Source: Deroplatys truncata
Taxonomy: Eukaryota > Arthropoda > Insecta > Mantodea > Mantidae
DNA length: 64,000 nt
NCBI GenBank assembly: GCA_030765065.1
Contig: CM060990.1
Span: 464,736,321 to 464,800,320, forward strand
Direction of reading: 5' to 3'
Positions within the stretch are counted from its first letter, which is position 1. Each line of letters opens with the position of its first letter. The position numbers and the translations under genes were made by a program. Below, in pieces: positions 1 through 12,159 of this stretch. Under the pieces are notes generated by a model. That model saw nothing but the letters and a program-made list of their open reading frames with translations, was not told the DNA's origin and ran no database searches.

Positions 1-2
1 CA

Positions 3-191
3 CGCAATAATACGTCTTCAATTACAGGAAACCATACCGAACTGGAACCTCAGAACAACGATCTGCCCCTGCCACTGCGCCAGCCCATAAAGGAGCCACC
101 TTTAAGCCATTCACCACGACAACACTACAACAGCATCACGGTAACCAAAGGTAAAATCCCGCCACACCTCTCATTTCGATCACCTGCATGA
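3..191 (+). other. Possible partial open frame at window edge
   Basis: A frame open from the left edge runs about 62 codons to a TGA at about 189-191. The peptide is rich in proline, leucine and glutamine and matches no family I recognise. A GTAAAA that could act as a splice donor follows AAAG near position 151. It could be an exon end, the C-terminus of a retroelement protein, or chance. Very uncertain. Confidence 0.12.
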
Positions 192-390
192 TGTTAACAC
201 CCGCGCCATTCCATTTAATTTCTAAGCCGTAGCTCTTAACGCATCCCTGTTATTGCCACCCTAACCTAAACAACACTGACCACCGAGCGCCAGGCAGGGC
301 CGGTAAACCCCACCTGGCACGCTTGCATGTTCCGCATGCTCGCATAAGTAGTTTAACGTTTACTAACCGGGGTGCTCCCGCGGAACCCGA

Positions 391-744
391 CCATATATAA
401 CACACTTCTTTCTACACGCACCAGCACGTCACTACTAGCAAAGCACCTCCCCTAGCTGCATATTAGATACTAACAGCATGGGGAGACGATGTAGCCTCTG
501 AGGATGATCGTCACCGGGTGCGGCGGGTGTGGGACCGCCCCCAGAAAAACTAGAAAAAAAACTCACACAGTGCGAATCTAACGTCCAGCAATGCCAGACG
601 TTTCGTGCATAGCGCACCGCTGCTCCTGCTGTAACGCCCAAGTGCACAATCCTAGTAGTTTGCACCTTTGCTTCAGGTGCGAAGTTGACTATTTTCAAGA
701 TGTCTCCAAACTTCGCCAGCAAATACCAGATTTTCACTGTAAGT
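391..744 (+). promoter_or_regulatory. TATA box with possible first exon and splice donor
   Basis: A TATATAA motif lies at 394-400 in a locally GC-richer stretch. An ATG in a reasonable context (CAAG before ATG) at 700-702 opens a 13-codon frame. That frame runs without a stop into GTAAGT at 739-744, a textbook 5' splice donor, in phase 0. Directly downstream the composition becomes AT-rich and pyrimidine-rich, as in an intron. The same layout could be the promoter region of an LTR or another element. No downstream exon was identified, so this is only a candidate. Confidence 0.22.
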
Positions 745-2009
745 ACAACAGACTTCGCTCATGACTTGCGAATGCTCCTCTGTGCTTTGGTTTATTATTA
801 ATTTTTAATACACCACACATACCGCAACTTATATATGTTTTGCACACAACCATTTAATATTCAATTTTTGTAATGTTGTTCGCTTACTAATTTTTTTCAT
901 TACAATGCACTACACATATTACTCCTTTCTTTTTGATGTGTTTTTATTTGCTTTTTACTTAAACTCTATATTTTACCTATTTTCAATTTCATTGTATGGT
1001 ATATATTCTTTTCTATGATTACTTTCTGTTTCGGGCAAGAATTCTTAAACTATCAGCATCCCAAGCATTGCATTTCCGACAATATTTGTCATCTAAACAC
1101 AGCATTATACATCGCAATATATTTAGCATCTAATAGCGTAATCTTGTAGCGCGTTTATCATAACCGGACGTTTGCTAGCCCGCAGAAATTATGTTTGCAG
1201 TTACATATTATTTATACGCTAATAGCCTGCATTTATGGTTCCTTCGCTGTTATTGCTAGTGCGTATTCCGTTTATCTTCCTTAATTTGTATTTTTTCGTC
1301 CCGTACAATATTATAGCTTTCTACCGTCAAGATCCTGTTAGCTTGTGTTATCTTAAACCGCAGACAACCGTTAGCAAGCACCAAGGCTATTATCGCTTGC
1401 CAATTTACGCTACGTTTTTCTTTGCTGTCGACTTCTTCAGGCAGTGCTTTATTTCCCACACACAATAACACACACTTAGCTTTCTCAGCATATGCTGTTT
1501 TCTTGTCTGTCCATCGTGCCTTTGCATTTTTTATACATATCGTGCTTCGTGTTCTCATACGTTGCAAGTGTAAATACCTGTGTGTGCCTACATCGACATT
1601 CCTAGTCACTTATTTCCTTTGCTCCTCTGCATTTGTGCTCCTGCAGAGCAAAGTTATTCCGTATCCGTTATATCACGTTTCTCTTTGTGTTTAAGTGTTT
1701 GATCTTTCGACAGTCCATATCTCATTTTTGTGTAAAAAAACACATTTCCCTATTTTTAACCGCTAGTCGTAAAGCATTAATAAATTCCGTCCACCTAAGA
1801 ACAACTTGCCTTTGCCTTTTTTCTCAATCCACACCCAATTTTGAATCAATTAATCTCAAACACTTTTCCCTCGTCACCTTGGCTCGTTTTCCATCATTAA
1901 ATCTAATATCTCCGCCTTTAACGCCACATTTTTCCAGCCTGTTTTCTTAAACTAACGTGTCTCGCGCTTAATCTCTACAGTTATTATTTATCTATACGGT
2001 TTAACCAAT
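745..2009. other. AT-rich DNA, no gene seen
   Basis: AT-rich sequence that becomes steadily more T- and C-rich on the plus strand after about 1.2 kb. Short open frames on both strands have no recognisable protein character and look like products of composition. If the candidate exon at 700-738 is real, this would be the start of its intron. Confidence 0.4.
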
Positions 2010-2565
2010 CTAGGTTTTTCGCTATTCCTGTCACCTCACAAAATCATGTAGGTTTCTTCTTTTCCCTATTTTGTTAACATTTTTCCAAATTTCTTATTCC
2101 ACATTATTTCATTTTCAAGCATCCATTTTTCACTAGTGCCAACACCATCTTTTTTCGTAACACTTTCCGCATTGCGCCATTTCAACATCTTCTTTCGTAA
2201 CTTTTACCGCAAAACTAACGCCATCCGCCATCTTATGTTGTAACGTTTTACCCGTCTATTTTGCTGATTAATCCATGTATTTTGTCAATAAAGCATTAGT
2301 CTTCTATACGCATTATCCATTCTGTGTTTTTCGCTATTTCTACCACCTCTCAAAATCATATAAGTTTTTTTCTTTTCCCTGGTATTTAACATTTTTCAAA
2401 ATTCGTATTCCAAATTATTTCACCATCTTACTGCATTCATTTTTCTCTAGTTCCAACAGCCATCTTGTTTCGTAACATTTCCCACCTTGCGCCATCCACC
2501 ATCTTGTTTCGTCACTTTTGCACCACTCTAGTCACATCGACCATCTTCTTTCGTAACTTTTTCTT
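2010..2565 (+). repeat. About 322-bp tandem duplication with a CCATCTT minisatellite
   Basis: A block beginning GTTTTTCGCTATT at about 2014 recurs at about 2336 in the same orientation, with the following 200 bp recognisably similar. Inside each copy the motif CCATCTT(N)TTTCGTAAC recurs at intervals of about 40 bp, near 2148, 2186, 2228, 2458, 2497 and 2540, giving a nested minisatellite. The composition is strongly pyrimidine-rich. No coding function is apparent. Confidence 0.55.
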
Positions 2566-2699
2566 TCCTAATCTTCTTGCAACAATCACTTATCTCCTTC
2601 TAATTTTGTTCCACGCGCGCACCTGCGCACGTACGCACACCCACGCGCACATCAGCGTTTCCCGTTAACCGACAATGTTGCCTTATCTATTTTATCCAT

Positions 2700-3190
2700 C
2701 CCTTTAATCCCACACCATGTTAGTTCAACAATTCACCGCTAACTTTTCTCTCTTCCCTAATCCTACCCCATCCTTAATCCATTCCAAAATCCAATCACAA
2801 CGCCTCTTATTTCCACCAACCCACACCATTCATTACATTCCTAACCTCCAATACCACCTCGTCTTATTTTCACCAATAAAAACCATCCACGTCACTTCCT
2901 GTTATTCTACTTTTTATACATCACTCACCATCTTTTATCTGTTTTTATCCCCGCAATCCACACCAACAACACCTCGCTACTCCTTTCCTCTAAATCACGT
3001 CACATTCTCCCCCTATTTCATTTCATTCATCCTAATCCAAATCGTCATTTCCGGTACCCTTCATTCTTCCCTAATATTCTCACGACAATCGCCTTCCTCT
3101 ATCTCTCATTCCGGATTAATCATCACCATCTCACTCTTCAACATAATACCTTTTTTATTTCCCACATATCCAATCACCCCATTATCTTCA
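2700..3190 (+). other. Nearly G-free strand-asymmetric stretch
   Basis: About 490 bases contain very few G on the plus strand; several 60-base lines have zero to two. A frame of about 160 codons (2717-3199) is open here. Its protein is an S/T/P/I/F/L mixture with no domain, and the openness follows from the lack of G, which removes TAG and TGA stops. I regard it as compositional and not as a gene. Confidence 0.5.
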
Positions 3191-3440
3191 AACTCTTAAT
3201 CTGTCCCGGGATTACGCAACGCGGATTGACATAATCCTACCGCTAGTAAAACTTTCAAACTTACCACCAACAACCTTAATCTATCTTAATCCACCCGGAT
3301 TAAGGAGAATTAACGGGGACACTAGCGCCCCCAGCGGCAGAATTAGGCTTTTTTTTCCCCTTGGGTGAATATGCTGCTGTTTTAAGCAGAAAATTATGCT
3401 ATTACTTAATGCATTAATGAAAACATCAGGAAAGTTTACG

Positions 3441-4230
3441 CTGGTAAACAAATCCTTAGCTTCTCAGATAACTACGCTGCACTTAAGGCTATAAGTAGTC
3501 ATAGGGTAACGTCAGGACGGGCTTTAAACTGCCTGAACGTGCTCACAAGCTTGGCAGAACAGAATGAAGTTCAACTCATCTGGGTGCCCGGTCATAGTGG
3601 CATAGAGGGAAATGGAAAAGCTAATGAACTTGCAGACTTGCAACTTCACAATGTATTGGGTTAGAGCCAGCTCTAAAAACATCTCGATGTTTACTAAGAG
3701 AGGCTATTAAGAACTGGTCTAAAGGAAATTCTAAAACCTGGCTTAAAACTCCAAAAAATAAAATTGTAAACTATTTATTAGAAAACCATTCAAGAAAAGA
3801 GCTGAAAGCTTATATAAATGTAACAGACTTGAGCTGAAACCAATTACTCCATTTCTCACAGTTAATGCTCCTGTGAAAAAGCATCTTAACACGATGGGAG
3901 TGTTTCAGGTAACTTAAGATTGCAGATTATACAAGAAAGAAACCAAAACGGCCCAGCACATTATATGTTCCTGTGAGACCTTGTTTCACAGGAGATATAT
4001 TACTTTTGAGAAAATATTTTCAGAAACAAAGAAATTTGAAACCATATCTGTTATGAGACTGTATTCTTTGGTAAATGATGCAGGCATAATGTATTGGCTT
4101 TAAAACGATATAGGTAGCACAATAAGTCCAAGGCTGAAGTGCGTCCGGAGCAATGACGGAAATCTGTATTGGACAGGACAAAACAAGTACGATCTACTGT
4201 TCATTTCATCGTAAATAAATTTGCCAGTCG
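3441..4230 (+). pseudogene. RNase H and tail of a non-LTR retrotransposon (degenerate)
   Basis: From 3465 a plus-strand frame reads SDNYAAL..., then LIWVPGHSGIEGN and KANELAD. These are the hallmark blocks of the RNase H domain at the end of LINE ORF2 proteins of the I/Jockey type, including the aspartate in SDN. The frame stops at about 3662 (TAG) and resumes in another frame (EPALKTS..., LREAIKNWSK). Towards 3940-4080 broken pieces of the C-terminal Cys/His motif follow (HIICSCE). No endonuclease or RT lies upstream, so this is a 5'-truncated, decayed copy. It is a different family from the LINE at 5-13.5 kb, because its C-terminal wording is unlike that element's. Confidence 0.75.
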
Positions 4231-4969
4231 TGTCCTACCGCAAGTGTGTCCTTTGCTTAAATAACGAATTGGCGACAAAATACTTCAGAAATTTTGAAAC
4301 CACCGCGTAATTCAGTTATCTGTGGGTATTGTTTGAAATGTCATATTTTTCTTTTGTTTTCATTGAGAAATATAGTCCAGACTCACGATCATTTTCATGC
4401 GATGGACTTTGCTATGCGTAGGCGGTAACCAAGACAGATTACTCCACTGCTTCTCATTGGAACAGAGATCAGGGGTGCTCTGGAGTAGGGGCACGATAAG
4501 AAGTTACCCAGCTGTTTCCACTGCGTTGTCACATTCGCAAACCCTTTCTTTCCAAGCGCTGTGGAAAATGACTGCAAGTCCCTTAGGCTGTCTTCTTTAA
4601 ATGTGCCCTAAACTTAGAACTTTAATTTGTTTAGAAGTAATAAATTAATAAGTTAATACATTCTTATTTCTCCTAAATTCATTCAGACTAACGCTATGGT
4701 CTCAGTAGTCCATAGAATATTTCCTTTCTGTGCACACAAATATTTGAAAAGCAATGCTGTTCACTTTGAGGCATAACGTTTGCCTCTTCCCATAGCTTGC
4801 TATTCCCAGTGAAGTGGCTAGTTTGCCGGTGGGGAAGGTGGTCCCTGACAGTATCTATCTAAAAAGGAATGTACATGAGGAAACCCCCTATCCTAAAAAC
4901 AACAAAACCTGCTCCTCAAGTTTGTAAGTCAATACGATAAGTGGCAAGGAATGGCATCCAGTTGTGCTC
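4231..4969. other. No gene seen
   Basis: Sequence between two LINE remnants. Short overlapping frames on both strands near 4395-4600 have no recognisable domain. No repeat, RNA or promoter signal stood out. Confidence 0.4.
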
Positions 4970-5603
4970 AAAAATCCCCCAGGGGCTCACCTTATGTGAG
5001 TACGGGTTTGGCGTACCCGGGGGTTCCCGAGCCACTCATCGCAATTTTCATCCCTTCATCCCCGTCCGGTCGAGTGGGTCCGTTCTCGTGACCGGGGCAC
5101 CCAAGGTAGGCTCTCGTGCGTTATTTGCATTAGATTCATACCGCACCTCGCCATCGTTTCTTTCTTCCCTTTTCAATTTCCGGCCATTTCGCACCACGAC
5201 ATTCGCACATGTTTTTCTTCCTCGCCGGCCTACCTTGCGTGCGAAACGCCCACACAGTTTTATCTATTTTATCTTTTCTTTTAATCCTCCGTGGACACAG
5301 CCTGACGGATACCCGCGCACTGGGTGCGGAGCTGGGTGAGTGGGCAATGGCGTCATCCCCACCACTCGGGGTCGTCATGTAGGGTTTGTGTTCGTATCCG
5401 CTGTTCAACTGCAGTCCCGCGGGGGGCCATTGCATGAGCTGCTGACTTCTGACGACGATTGGGTCCCTCTGTCTATGTTCTGGGAGGTGTGACCCTGGGG
5501 TGAGATAGGTATAGATAGGCCACTCACCCAAGCCGGGGTAACGCCCGGGAAGTCAGAGCCCGAGGTCGGAGACGGTTGCAATGGTGGAGGATTTTTTTTC
5601 GCT
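4970..5603 (+). promoter_or_regulatory. 5' untranslated/internal promoter region of the Jockey-like LINE
   Basis: GC-rich leader, contrasting with the AT-rich flank, beginning near the CCCCCAGGGGCTCACC stretch and running to the first plausible ORF1 start. LINEs of this type are transcribed from an internal promoter in their 5' end. I see no TATA box, as expected for that class. The boundary at 4970 is set by the composition change and is approximate. Confidence 0.4.
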
Positions 5604-6892
5604 ATGGAGCACCCTTTCTCCATTATAAACAACAAGCGCCGTAAAATGTTTTAGTAACAGAAGTAGCACCGCCAACAGCTGGTTGTTACTTAGTGATTAC
5701 CCGTACAGAGGAAGGACAATCATTCGAGAAGGTGAACCCTTTTATCATCCAGAAGGGCATTGACTCAATTGCTGGTCCGGTTCTTTCCTGCACTCGGCTT
5801 CGCAATGGTTCGTTGTTAGTGCAAAGCAAGTCCGAGGCACAAAGTAAGTCCTTGTTGAACGCCACGCTTCTCCACGGTTATCCTATCCGTGTTGAGAAGC
5901 ACCGCACCTTGAAGTCTTATCGAGGCGTTGTCACCACGCATAGCCTCGATGGCATATCGGACGAGGACCTGGTCGAATATCTTGCAGACCAGAAGGTGAC
6001 AGCAGTGCATCGAGTGCAGGCCAAACGCGACAGCGTATTGGTACCCACTCCTACCTGTTTCTAATATTTGATGGCGTCGATCTGCCCACGAGCATCTCCG
6101 CAGGTTACGAACGGATTTCTGTGGGGCCTTATAATCCTAGACCTCTGCGTTGTTTTAAATGCCAACGTTTTGGGCATACCAAGTCTCATGTAAGAGTGCC
6201 GTTAACATCTGTGCAACATGTAGCCAGCCCTCACACAAAGGTGCCTGTTCAACAGCTCCCGTCTGCGTCAACTGCAAAGGGCCACATTCTGCTTCATTTG
6301 GCGACTGCCCGCGGTATTTGGACGAGAAGGCGATCCAGAAGATCCGGGTAAAGGAGAAACTCTCCTTCGCCGAAGCCCGGAGGCGTTACCATGCGCGTCA
6401 ACCTTCGCTACTGAGATCGGAAACATTCAGATTTGTTGTTGCCCCGCCAGTACCCCGGAAGGATGCTAGGACTTAAACTTGGACCATGACTGCCTTGACC
6501 GCCACAACCATCCGGCCGTCCAAGTCTGCTACTGTTACCAAGCCCTATAAACCTGGTCCAAAGTCTATGAAGTCACCAGCCACTGAAAAAAGCCGAAGAA
6601 GAAACTTCGAAGAGAAGACTTTTTAAAAGACCCTCCGAGTGTTCACAGCAAGCAGAGTTCACCTTCTCCTCCTCGGAGGTCGCAGTCCCAGGAAGCTCCT
6701 GGGACAAACCGTGATCAGCGGCACCCCTCACCCATCGCCACCCAGAACCGATTCTCGGCGCTTGAATCGGTTTCTGGCTCTGAGCGCGTGGGCCCTCCCT
6801 TCGAGGAGGCTATGGAGTCTGACCAACTCCATACCAAAAGCCCGAGACCCAAGGTTAAACAAATGGTAATTTTAAGCCGCCCTTCTAAGTAG
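5604..6892 (+). pseudogene. LINE ORF1, gag-like nucleic-acid-binding protein (broken)
   Basis: ORF1 of Jockey-type LINEs coats the RNA and helps form the ribonucleoprotein used for target-primed reverse transcription. The middle encodes three cysteine-rich knuckles in series: CFKCQRFGH, then CATCSQPSHKGAC, then CVNCKGPHSASFGDC. A conserved NRFSALE block lies near the end. The likely start is the ATG at 5604 (MEHPFS...), but stops follow soon after, and the long readable part begins at about 5693. Frame changes occur near 6055, 6190 and 6470. The last frame ends at TAG 6890-6892, 22 bases before the ORF2 ATG. The protein cannot be made intact from this copy. Confidence 0.8.
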
Positions 6893-6914
6893 ACAGTTTA
6901 TCCCTTTTTTCTTA

Positions 6915-9605
6915 ATGGCTATCCTGACCTGGAATGTACGTGGTGTACGATCGCATAGGGCGGAACTGCAACTTTTATTGCGTTCCCATTCGCCTATGGT
7001 CGTGTGTATGCAGGAGACTAAGCTTCGCCCTCACGATCCTTTTGATCTCCGAGGATATACTCCGGTTCGCTACGACCTCGAACCGGCGGAGGGTACTCCT
7101 GCTCATGGAGGTGTCATGTTGTTAGTGCGTAACGACGTTCATTTTAAACCCGTCACACTTACATCCGACTTGCAAGCTGTTGCCGTTCGCCTTCACTTAC
7201 CCGGCTTTTTGTTTTCTGTTTGCTCTGTGTATTCACCTCCATCGTCTCCCCTCGCTCCCGCGGACATTCGAGCTCTCCTGTTTGCTCTCCCAACACCATT
7301 TCTTCTGTTGGGAGATTTTAATGCCCATCACCCACTGTGGTGTTCGCCAAGGGCTTGTGCGAGGGGAACTCTTCTTTCCGACATTTTTTACCAGTTCAAT
7401 CTTTCCATCCTCAATACAGGTGCACCTACTTTTATTTCTGATTCTTCTGGTACCTTCTCTCATCTGGACCTTGCCATTTGCTCACTCCAGCTTACTCGTC
7501 GTCTTCAGTGGAACGTCGTCGCTGATACCTACTCCAGCGACCATTACCCCTGCATCGTTTCTCTTTTGTCGCACCACCTACAGCATTCCAGAGTACCTAC
7601 CTGGATATTCGCAAAAGCCGACTGGAGCTTGTATTCCAGCCTCGTGCATTTTGACGACCAGCCCTTCTCCGACATTAAACAACTAGTGCAGCACCTTACG
7701 TCTATTATTTTCTCTGCGGCCGAACGCGCAACCCCGTTCATCCTCTCAACCTCGACGGCCACCTGTTCCGTGGTGGAACGAGGATTGTCGGGACGCCGTT
7801 CGTGCCCGAAGAACTGCACTTAGGGTGTTTCGGCGACACCCTACACTTGATAATTTGGTGACTTTTAAACAATCGCGCGCCAGGGCTCGTCGCATTATTC
7901 AGGATAGCAAGAAGGCGTCGTGGGCTCGTTTTGTCGAGTCTTTTAATCGCTTTACGCCTTCATCTGTTGTTTGGGATAAACTTCGTCGCTTCTCAGGTAA
8001 AGTGTCGCATTGTACTGTTTCTGGCCTTCAGGTTTCCAATGCCACTATAGTGGATCCGGCTGCCATCGCTAACACTCTGGGTGCTGCCTTTGAGGCCGTA
8101 TCCAGTTCAGACCATTATTCCGCCGGCTTTCGCTCTATCAAAGACCGGCTGGATTTCGACACCTTTAATTTTGGGTCTGCTAATAATGAGTGTTATAATG
8201 AACTTTTCACACTGAGGGAGCTGGAGCACGCTCTTAATTGCTCTAGGCACTCCGCTCCTGGCCCGGATGGCATTCATGTCCTGATGTTAAAGCACCTTTC
8301 AGCCGACAGTAAACTCTTTCTCTTACAGGCCTATAACCGTATTTGGCAAGACGGCTTTTTTCCTTCCGTTTGGCGCGAAGCCACCATTGTCCCTATTCTT
8401 AAGCCTGGGAAGGATCGCCAACTACCTTCCAGCTACCGCCCTATCTCCCTCACCAGTTGCATTTGCAAGATGATGGAGCGCATGATCAACGGGCGGTTGA
8501 CATGGTGGCTTGAGTCTCAGAAACTTTTAGCGAACCCTCAGTGCGGATTTCGTCGCTATCGCTCTACCGTCGACCATCTGGTGTCCCTGTCGACGCATGT
8601 TATGAATGGATTTCTGAGAAAGTGTCAAACCGTGGCTGTGTTTTTTGACCTGGAGAAAGCTTATGACACTTGTTGGAGGGGCGGCATTTTACGTACACTT
8701 CACGCATGGAATATCCGCGGTCGTCTTCCCATATTTCTTCGGGAGTTCATGACGGACCGCGTCTTTCGTGTACGTGTGGGCTCGGTTTTATCTAGTCGTT
8801 TTATTCAAGAGAACGGAGTACCGCAGGGCTCTGTACTCAGTGTCACACTATTTGCGATTGCTATCCACCCCATTGTTGATTGTGTTCCACCTGGCATTTC
8901 ATCGTCCCTTTTTGTTGATGATTTTGCCATTTATTGTAGTTCACGGCGGACCTGTCTACTCGAACGCCGTCTCCAGAGCTGTATCGACCGTCTCTACGTC
9001 TGGAGTAACGCCAACGGCTTTAATTTCTCCGCCGAGAAATCCGTCTGCATCAACTTCTGGCGCCGGAAATATTTCCCTCCGCCCTCTCTCCATCTTGGGA
9101 CGGAGATGCTTCCGTTTGCAGACGAGGTGAAATTTTTGGGGTTGATTTTTGACAGAAAGTTGTGTTCGACCTCGCACATTTCCTTTTTAAAAGCAAAGTG
9201 TGACCGTTCTCTTAATATTTTACGTGTTTTCAGTGGCACATCCTGGGGCGCTGATTGGACCGTCCTTCTTCGCCTTTATCGCTCTTTGGTCCGATCCAAG
9301 CTTGATTACGGGTGTATTGTTTATTCGTCGGCACGTCCATCTGTGTTACGTCGATTGAATGCCATTCACCATCGTGGCATAAGAGTCGCTACAGGGGCCT
9401 TGCCAACTAGCCCTGTACCCAGTCTGTACGCAGAAGCTGCAGAGCCTCCGCTGTCCTTCCGGCGTGAGATGCTTTTGTGCAGCTATGCTTGTCGGCTCTC
9501 AAGCTTGCCTAACCACCCGTCCTTCGATGTATTTTACGAGGATTCGCTTGATCGACAATATTTCGTTAGCTCCTCTGCATTGCTCCCTCCAGGGGTTCGA
9601 TTTCG
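6915..9605 (+). pseudogene. LINE ORF2, first copy: endonuclease and reverse transcriptase
   Basis: ORF2 cuts the target DNA and copies the element RNA into it. Starting at ATG 6915 the protein shows the AP-endonuclease blocks: TWNVRG at the start, MQETK, GDFNAHHPLW and SSDHYP (catalytic Asp/His). From 7825 the RT follows, with APGPDGIH, SYRPISLTS, FFDLEKAYD, VPQGSVLS and the catalytic FVDDFA box near residue 365 of that frame. By comparison with the second copy, a 2-base deletion near 7733 shifts the frame between endonuclease and RT. At about 9605 the sequence jumps straight into the middle of a second endonuclease (PPGVRF joined to TPVCYDLEP), so this copy has no RNase H and no 3' tail. Confidence 0.9.
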
Positions 9606-12159
9606 GTTTACTCCGGTTTGCTACGACCTTGAACCGGAGAGGGGTACTCCTGCTCATGAAGGTGTCATGTTGTTAGTGCGTAACGACGTTCATTTTCAAC
9701 GTCTCACTCTTACGTCCGACTTGCAAGCTGTTGCCATTAGACTGCAGTTACCCGGTTTTTTTGTTTTCTGTTTGCTCTGTGTATTCACCTCCATTGTCTC
9801 CCCTCGCTAACGCGGACCTTCGAGATCTCTTGTCCGCTCTCCCAGCACCATTTCTCCTGTTGGGAGATTTTAATGCCCATCACCCCCTGTGGGGTTTGCC
9901 AAGGGCTTGTGCGGGGGGAACTCTTCTTTCCGACATTTTTTACCAGTTCAATCTCCCTATTCTGAATACAGGTGAGCCTATGTTTCTTTCTGATTCTTCC
10001 GGTACATTTTCTCACTTTGATCTTGCCGTTTGCTCACTCCAGCTTGTTAGTCGTCTGCAGTGGAACGTCGTCGCTGACACCTACTCCAGCGACCATTACC
10101 CCTGCATCGTTTCTCTTCTGTCACACCACGTACAGCATTCCAGAGTCCTTACCTGGATATTCACAAAAGCCGACTGGAGCTTGTATTCCAGCCTCGTGCA
10201 TTTTGACGACCAGCCCCTCACCGACATTAACCAACTAGTGCAGCACCTTACGTCTACGGTTTTCTCTGCCGCCGAACGCGCAATTCCCCGTTCATCCTCT
10301 CAACCTAAGCGAATGCCTGTTCCATGGTGGAACGAGGATTGTCGGGACGCCGTTCGTGCCCGTAGAACTGCACTTAGGGTGTTTCGGCGTCACCCTACAC
10401 TTGATAATTTGGTGACTTTTAAACAATCGCGCGCCAGGGCTCGTCGCATTATTCAGGACAGCAAGAAGGCATCTTGGGCTCGTTTTGTCGAGTCTTTTAT
10501 TCGCTTTACGCCTTCATCCGTTGCTTAGGATAAACTTCGTCGCTTCTCAGGTAAAGTGTCGCATTGTACTGTTTCTGGCCTTCAGGTTTCTAATGCCACC
10601 ATAGTGGATCCGGCTGCCACCGCTAACACTCTGGGTGCTGCCTTTGAGGCGGTTTCCAGTTCAGACCATTATTCCGCCGGCTTTCGCTCTATCAAAGACG
10701 GGCTGGATTCCGTCTGCTTTAATTTTCGGTCTGCTAATACCGAGTGTTATAATGAACTTTTCACAGTGAGGGAGCTGGAGCACGCTCTTCATTGCTCTCG
10801 GCACTCCGCTCCTGGGCCGGACGGCATTCATGTCCTCATGTTAAAGAACCTTTCAGCCGACAGTAAACTCTTTCTCTTACAGGTCTATAACCGTATTTGG
10901 CAAGACGGCTTTTTTCCTTCCGTTTGGCGCGAAGCCACCATTGTCCCTATACTTATGCCTGGTAAGGATCGCCAACTACCTTCCAGCTACCGCCCTATCT
11001 CCCTCACCAGTTGCATTTGCAAGGTGATGGAGCGCATGATCAACGGGCGGTTGATATGGTGGCTTGAGTCTCAGAAACTTCTAGCGAACGCTCAGTGCCG
11101 ATTTCGTCGCTATAGCTCTACCGTCGACCATCCGGTGTCCCTGACGACGCATATTATGAATGGATTTCTGAGAAAGTGTCAAACCGTGGCTGTGTTTTTT
11201 GACCTGGAGAAAGCTTATGACACTTGTTGGAGGGGCGGCATTTTACGTACACTTCACGCATGGAATATCCGCGGTCGTCTTCCCATATTTCTTCGGGAGT
11301 TTATGACGGACCGCGTCTTTCGTGTACGTGTGGGCTCGGTTTTATCTAGTCGTTTTATTCAAGAGAACGGAGTACCGCAGGGCTTTGTACTCAGTGTCAC
11401 ACTTTTTGCGATTGCTATCAACCCCATTGTTGATTGTATTCCGCCTGGCATTTCATCGTCCCTTTTTGTTGAAGATTTTGCCATTTATTGCAGTTCACGG
11501 CGGACCTGTCTACTCGAACGCCGTCTCCAGAGCTGTATCGACCATCTCTAAGCCTGGAGTAACGCCAATGACTTCAATTTCTCCGCCGAGAAATCCGTCT
11601 GCATCAACTTCTGGCGCCGGAAATATTTCCCTCCGCCCTCTCTCCATCTTGGGCCGGAGATACTTCCGTTTGCAGACGAGGTGAAATTTTTAGGGTTGAG
11701 TTTTGATAGCAAGTTGTGTTGGACTTCGCACGTTTCCTTTTTAAAAGCTAAGTGTGACCGTTCTCTTAATCTTTTACGTGTTTTAAGTGGCACATCCTGG
11801 AGAGCTGATCGGACCGGTCTTCTGCGTCTTTATCGCTCCTTGGTCCGATCCAAGCTTGATTACGGGTGTATTGTCTATTCATCGGCACGTCCATCTGTGT
11901 TACGTCGCTTGAATACCATTCATCATCGTGGTATAAGAGTCGCTACAGGGGCCTTTCCAACTAGCCCTGTACCCAGTATGTACGCAGAAGCTGCAGAGTC
12001 TCCGCTGTCCTTCCGGCGTGAGATGCTTTTGTGCAGCTATGCTTGTCGACTCTCAAGCTTGCCTAACCACCCGCTTTTCGAATTATTTTACGAGGTTTCG
12101 CTTGATCGACAATATTTAGTTAGCTCCTCTGCATTACTACCTCCAGGGGTTCGATTTCG
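7058..12159 (+). repeat. 2.55-kb internal tandem duplication within the LINE
   Basis: Positions 7058-9605 (2548 bp) align along their whole length with 9609-12159 (2551 bp). The length difference equals the indels seen: a 2-base deletion in copy 1 and a 1-base insertion in copy 2, so the ancestral unit was about 2550 bp. The first copy keeps the unique 5' part of the element and the second keeps the unique 3' part. This is the signature of an internal tandem duplication or unequal exchange and not of two independent insertions. Confidence 0.85.

Noticed and set aside
2717..3199. 160-codon open frame
   Set aside because: It is open because the strand lacks G, so TAG and TGA are rare. The protein has no domain and looks like random S/T/P/I/F/L.
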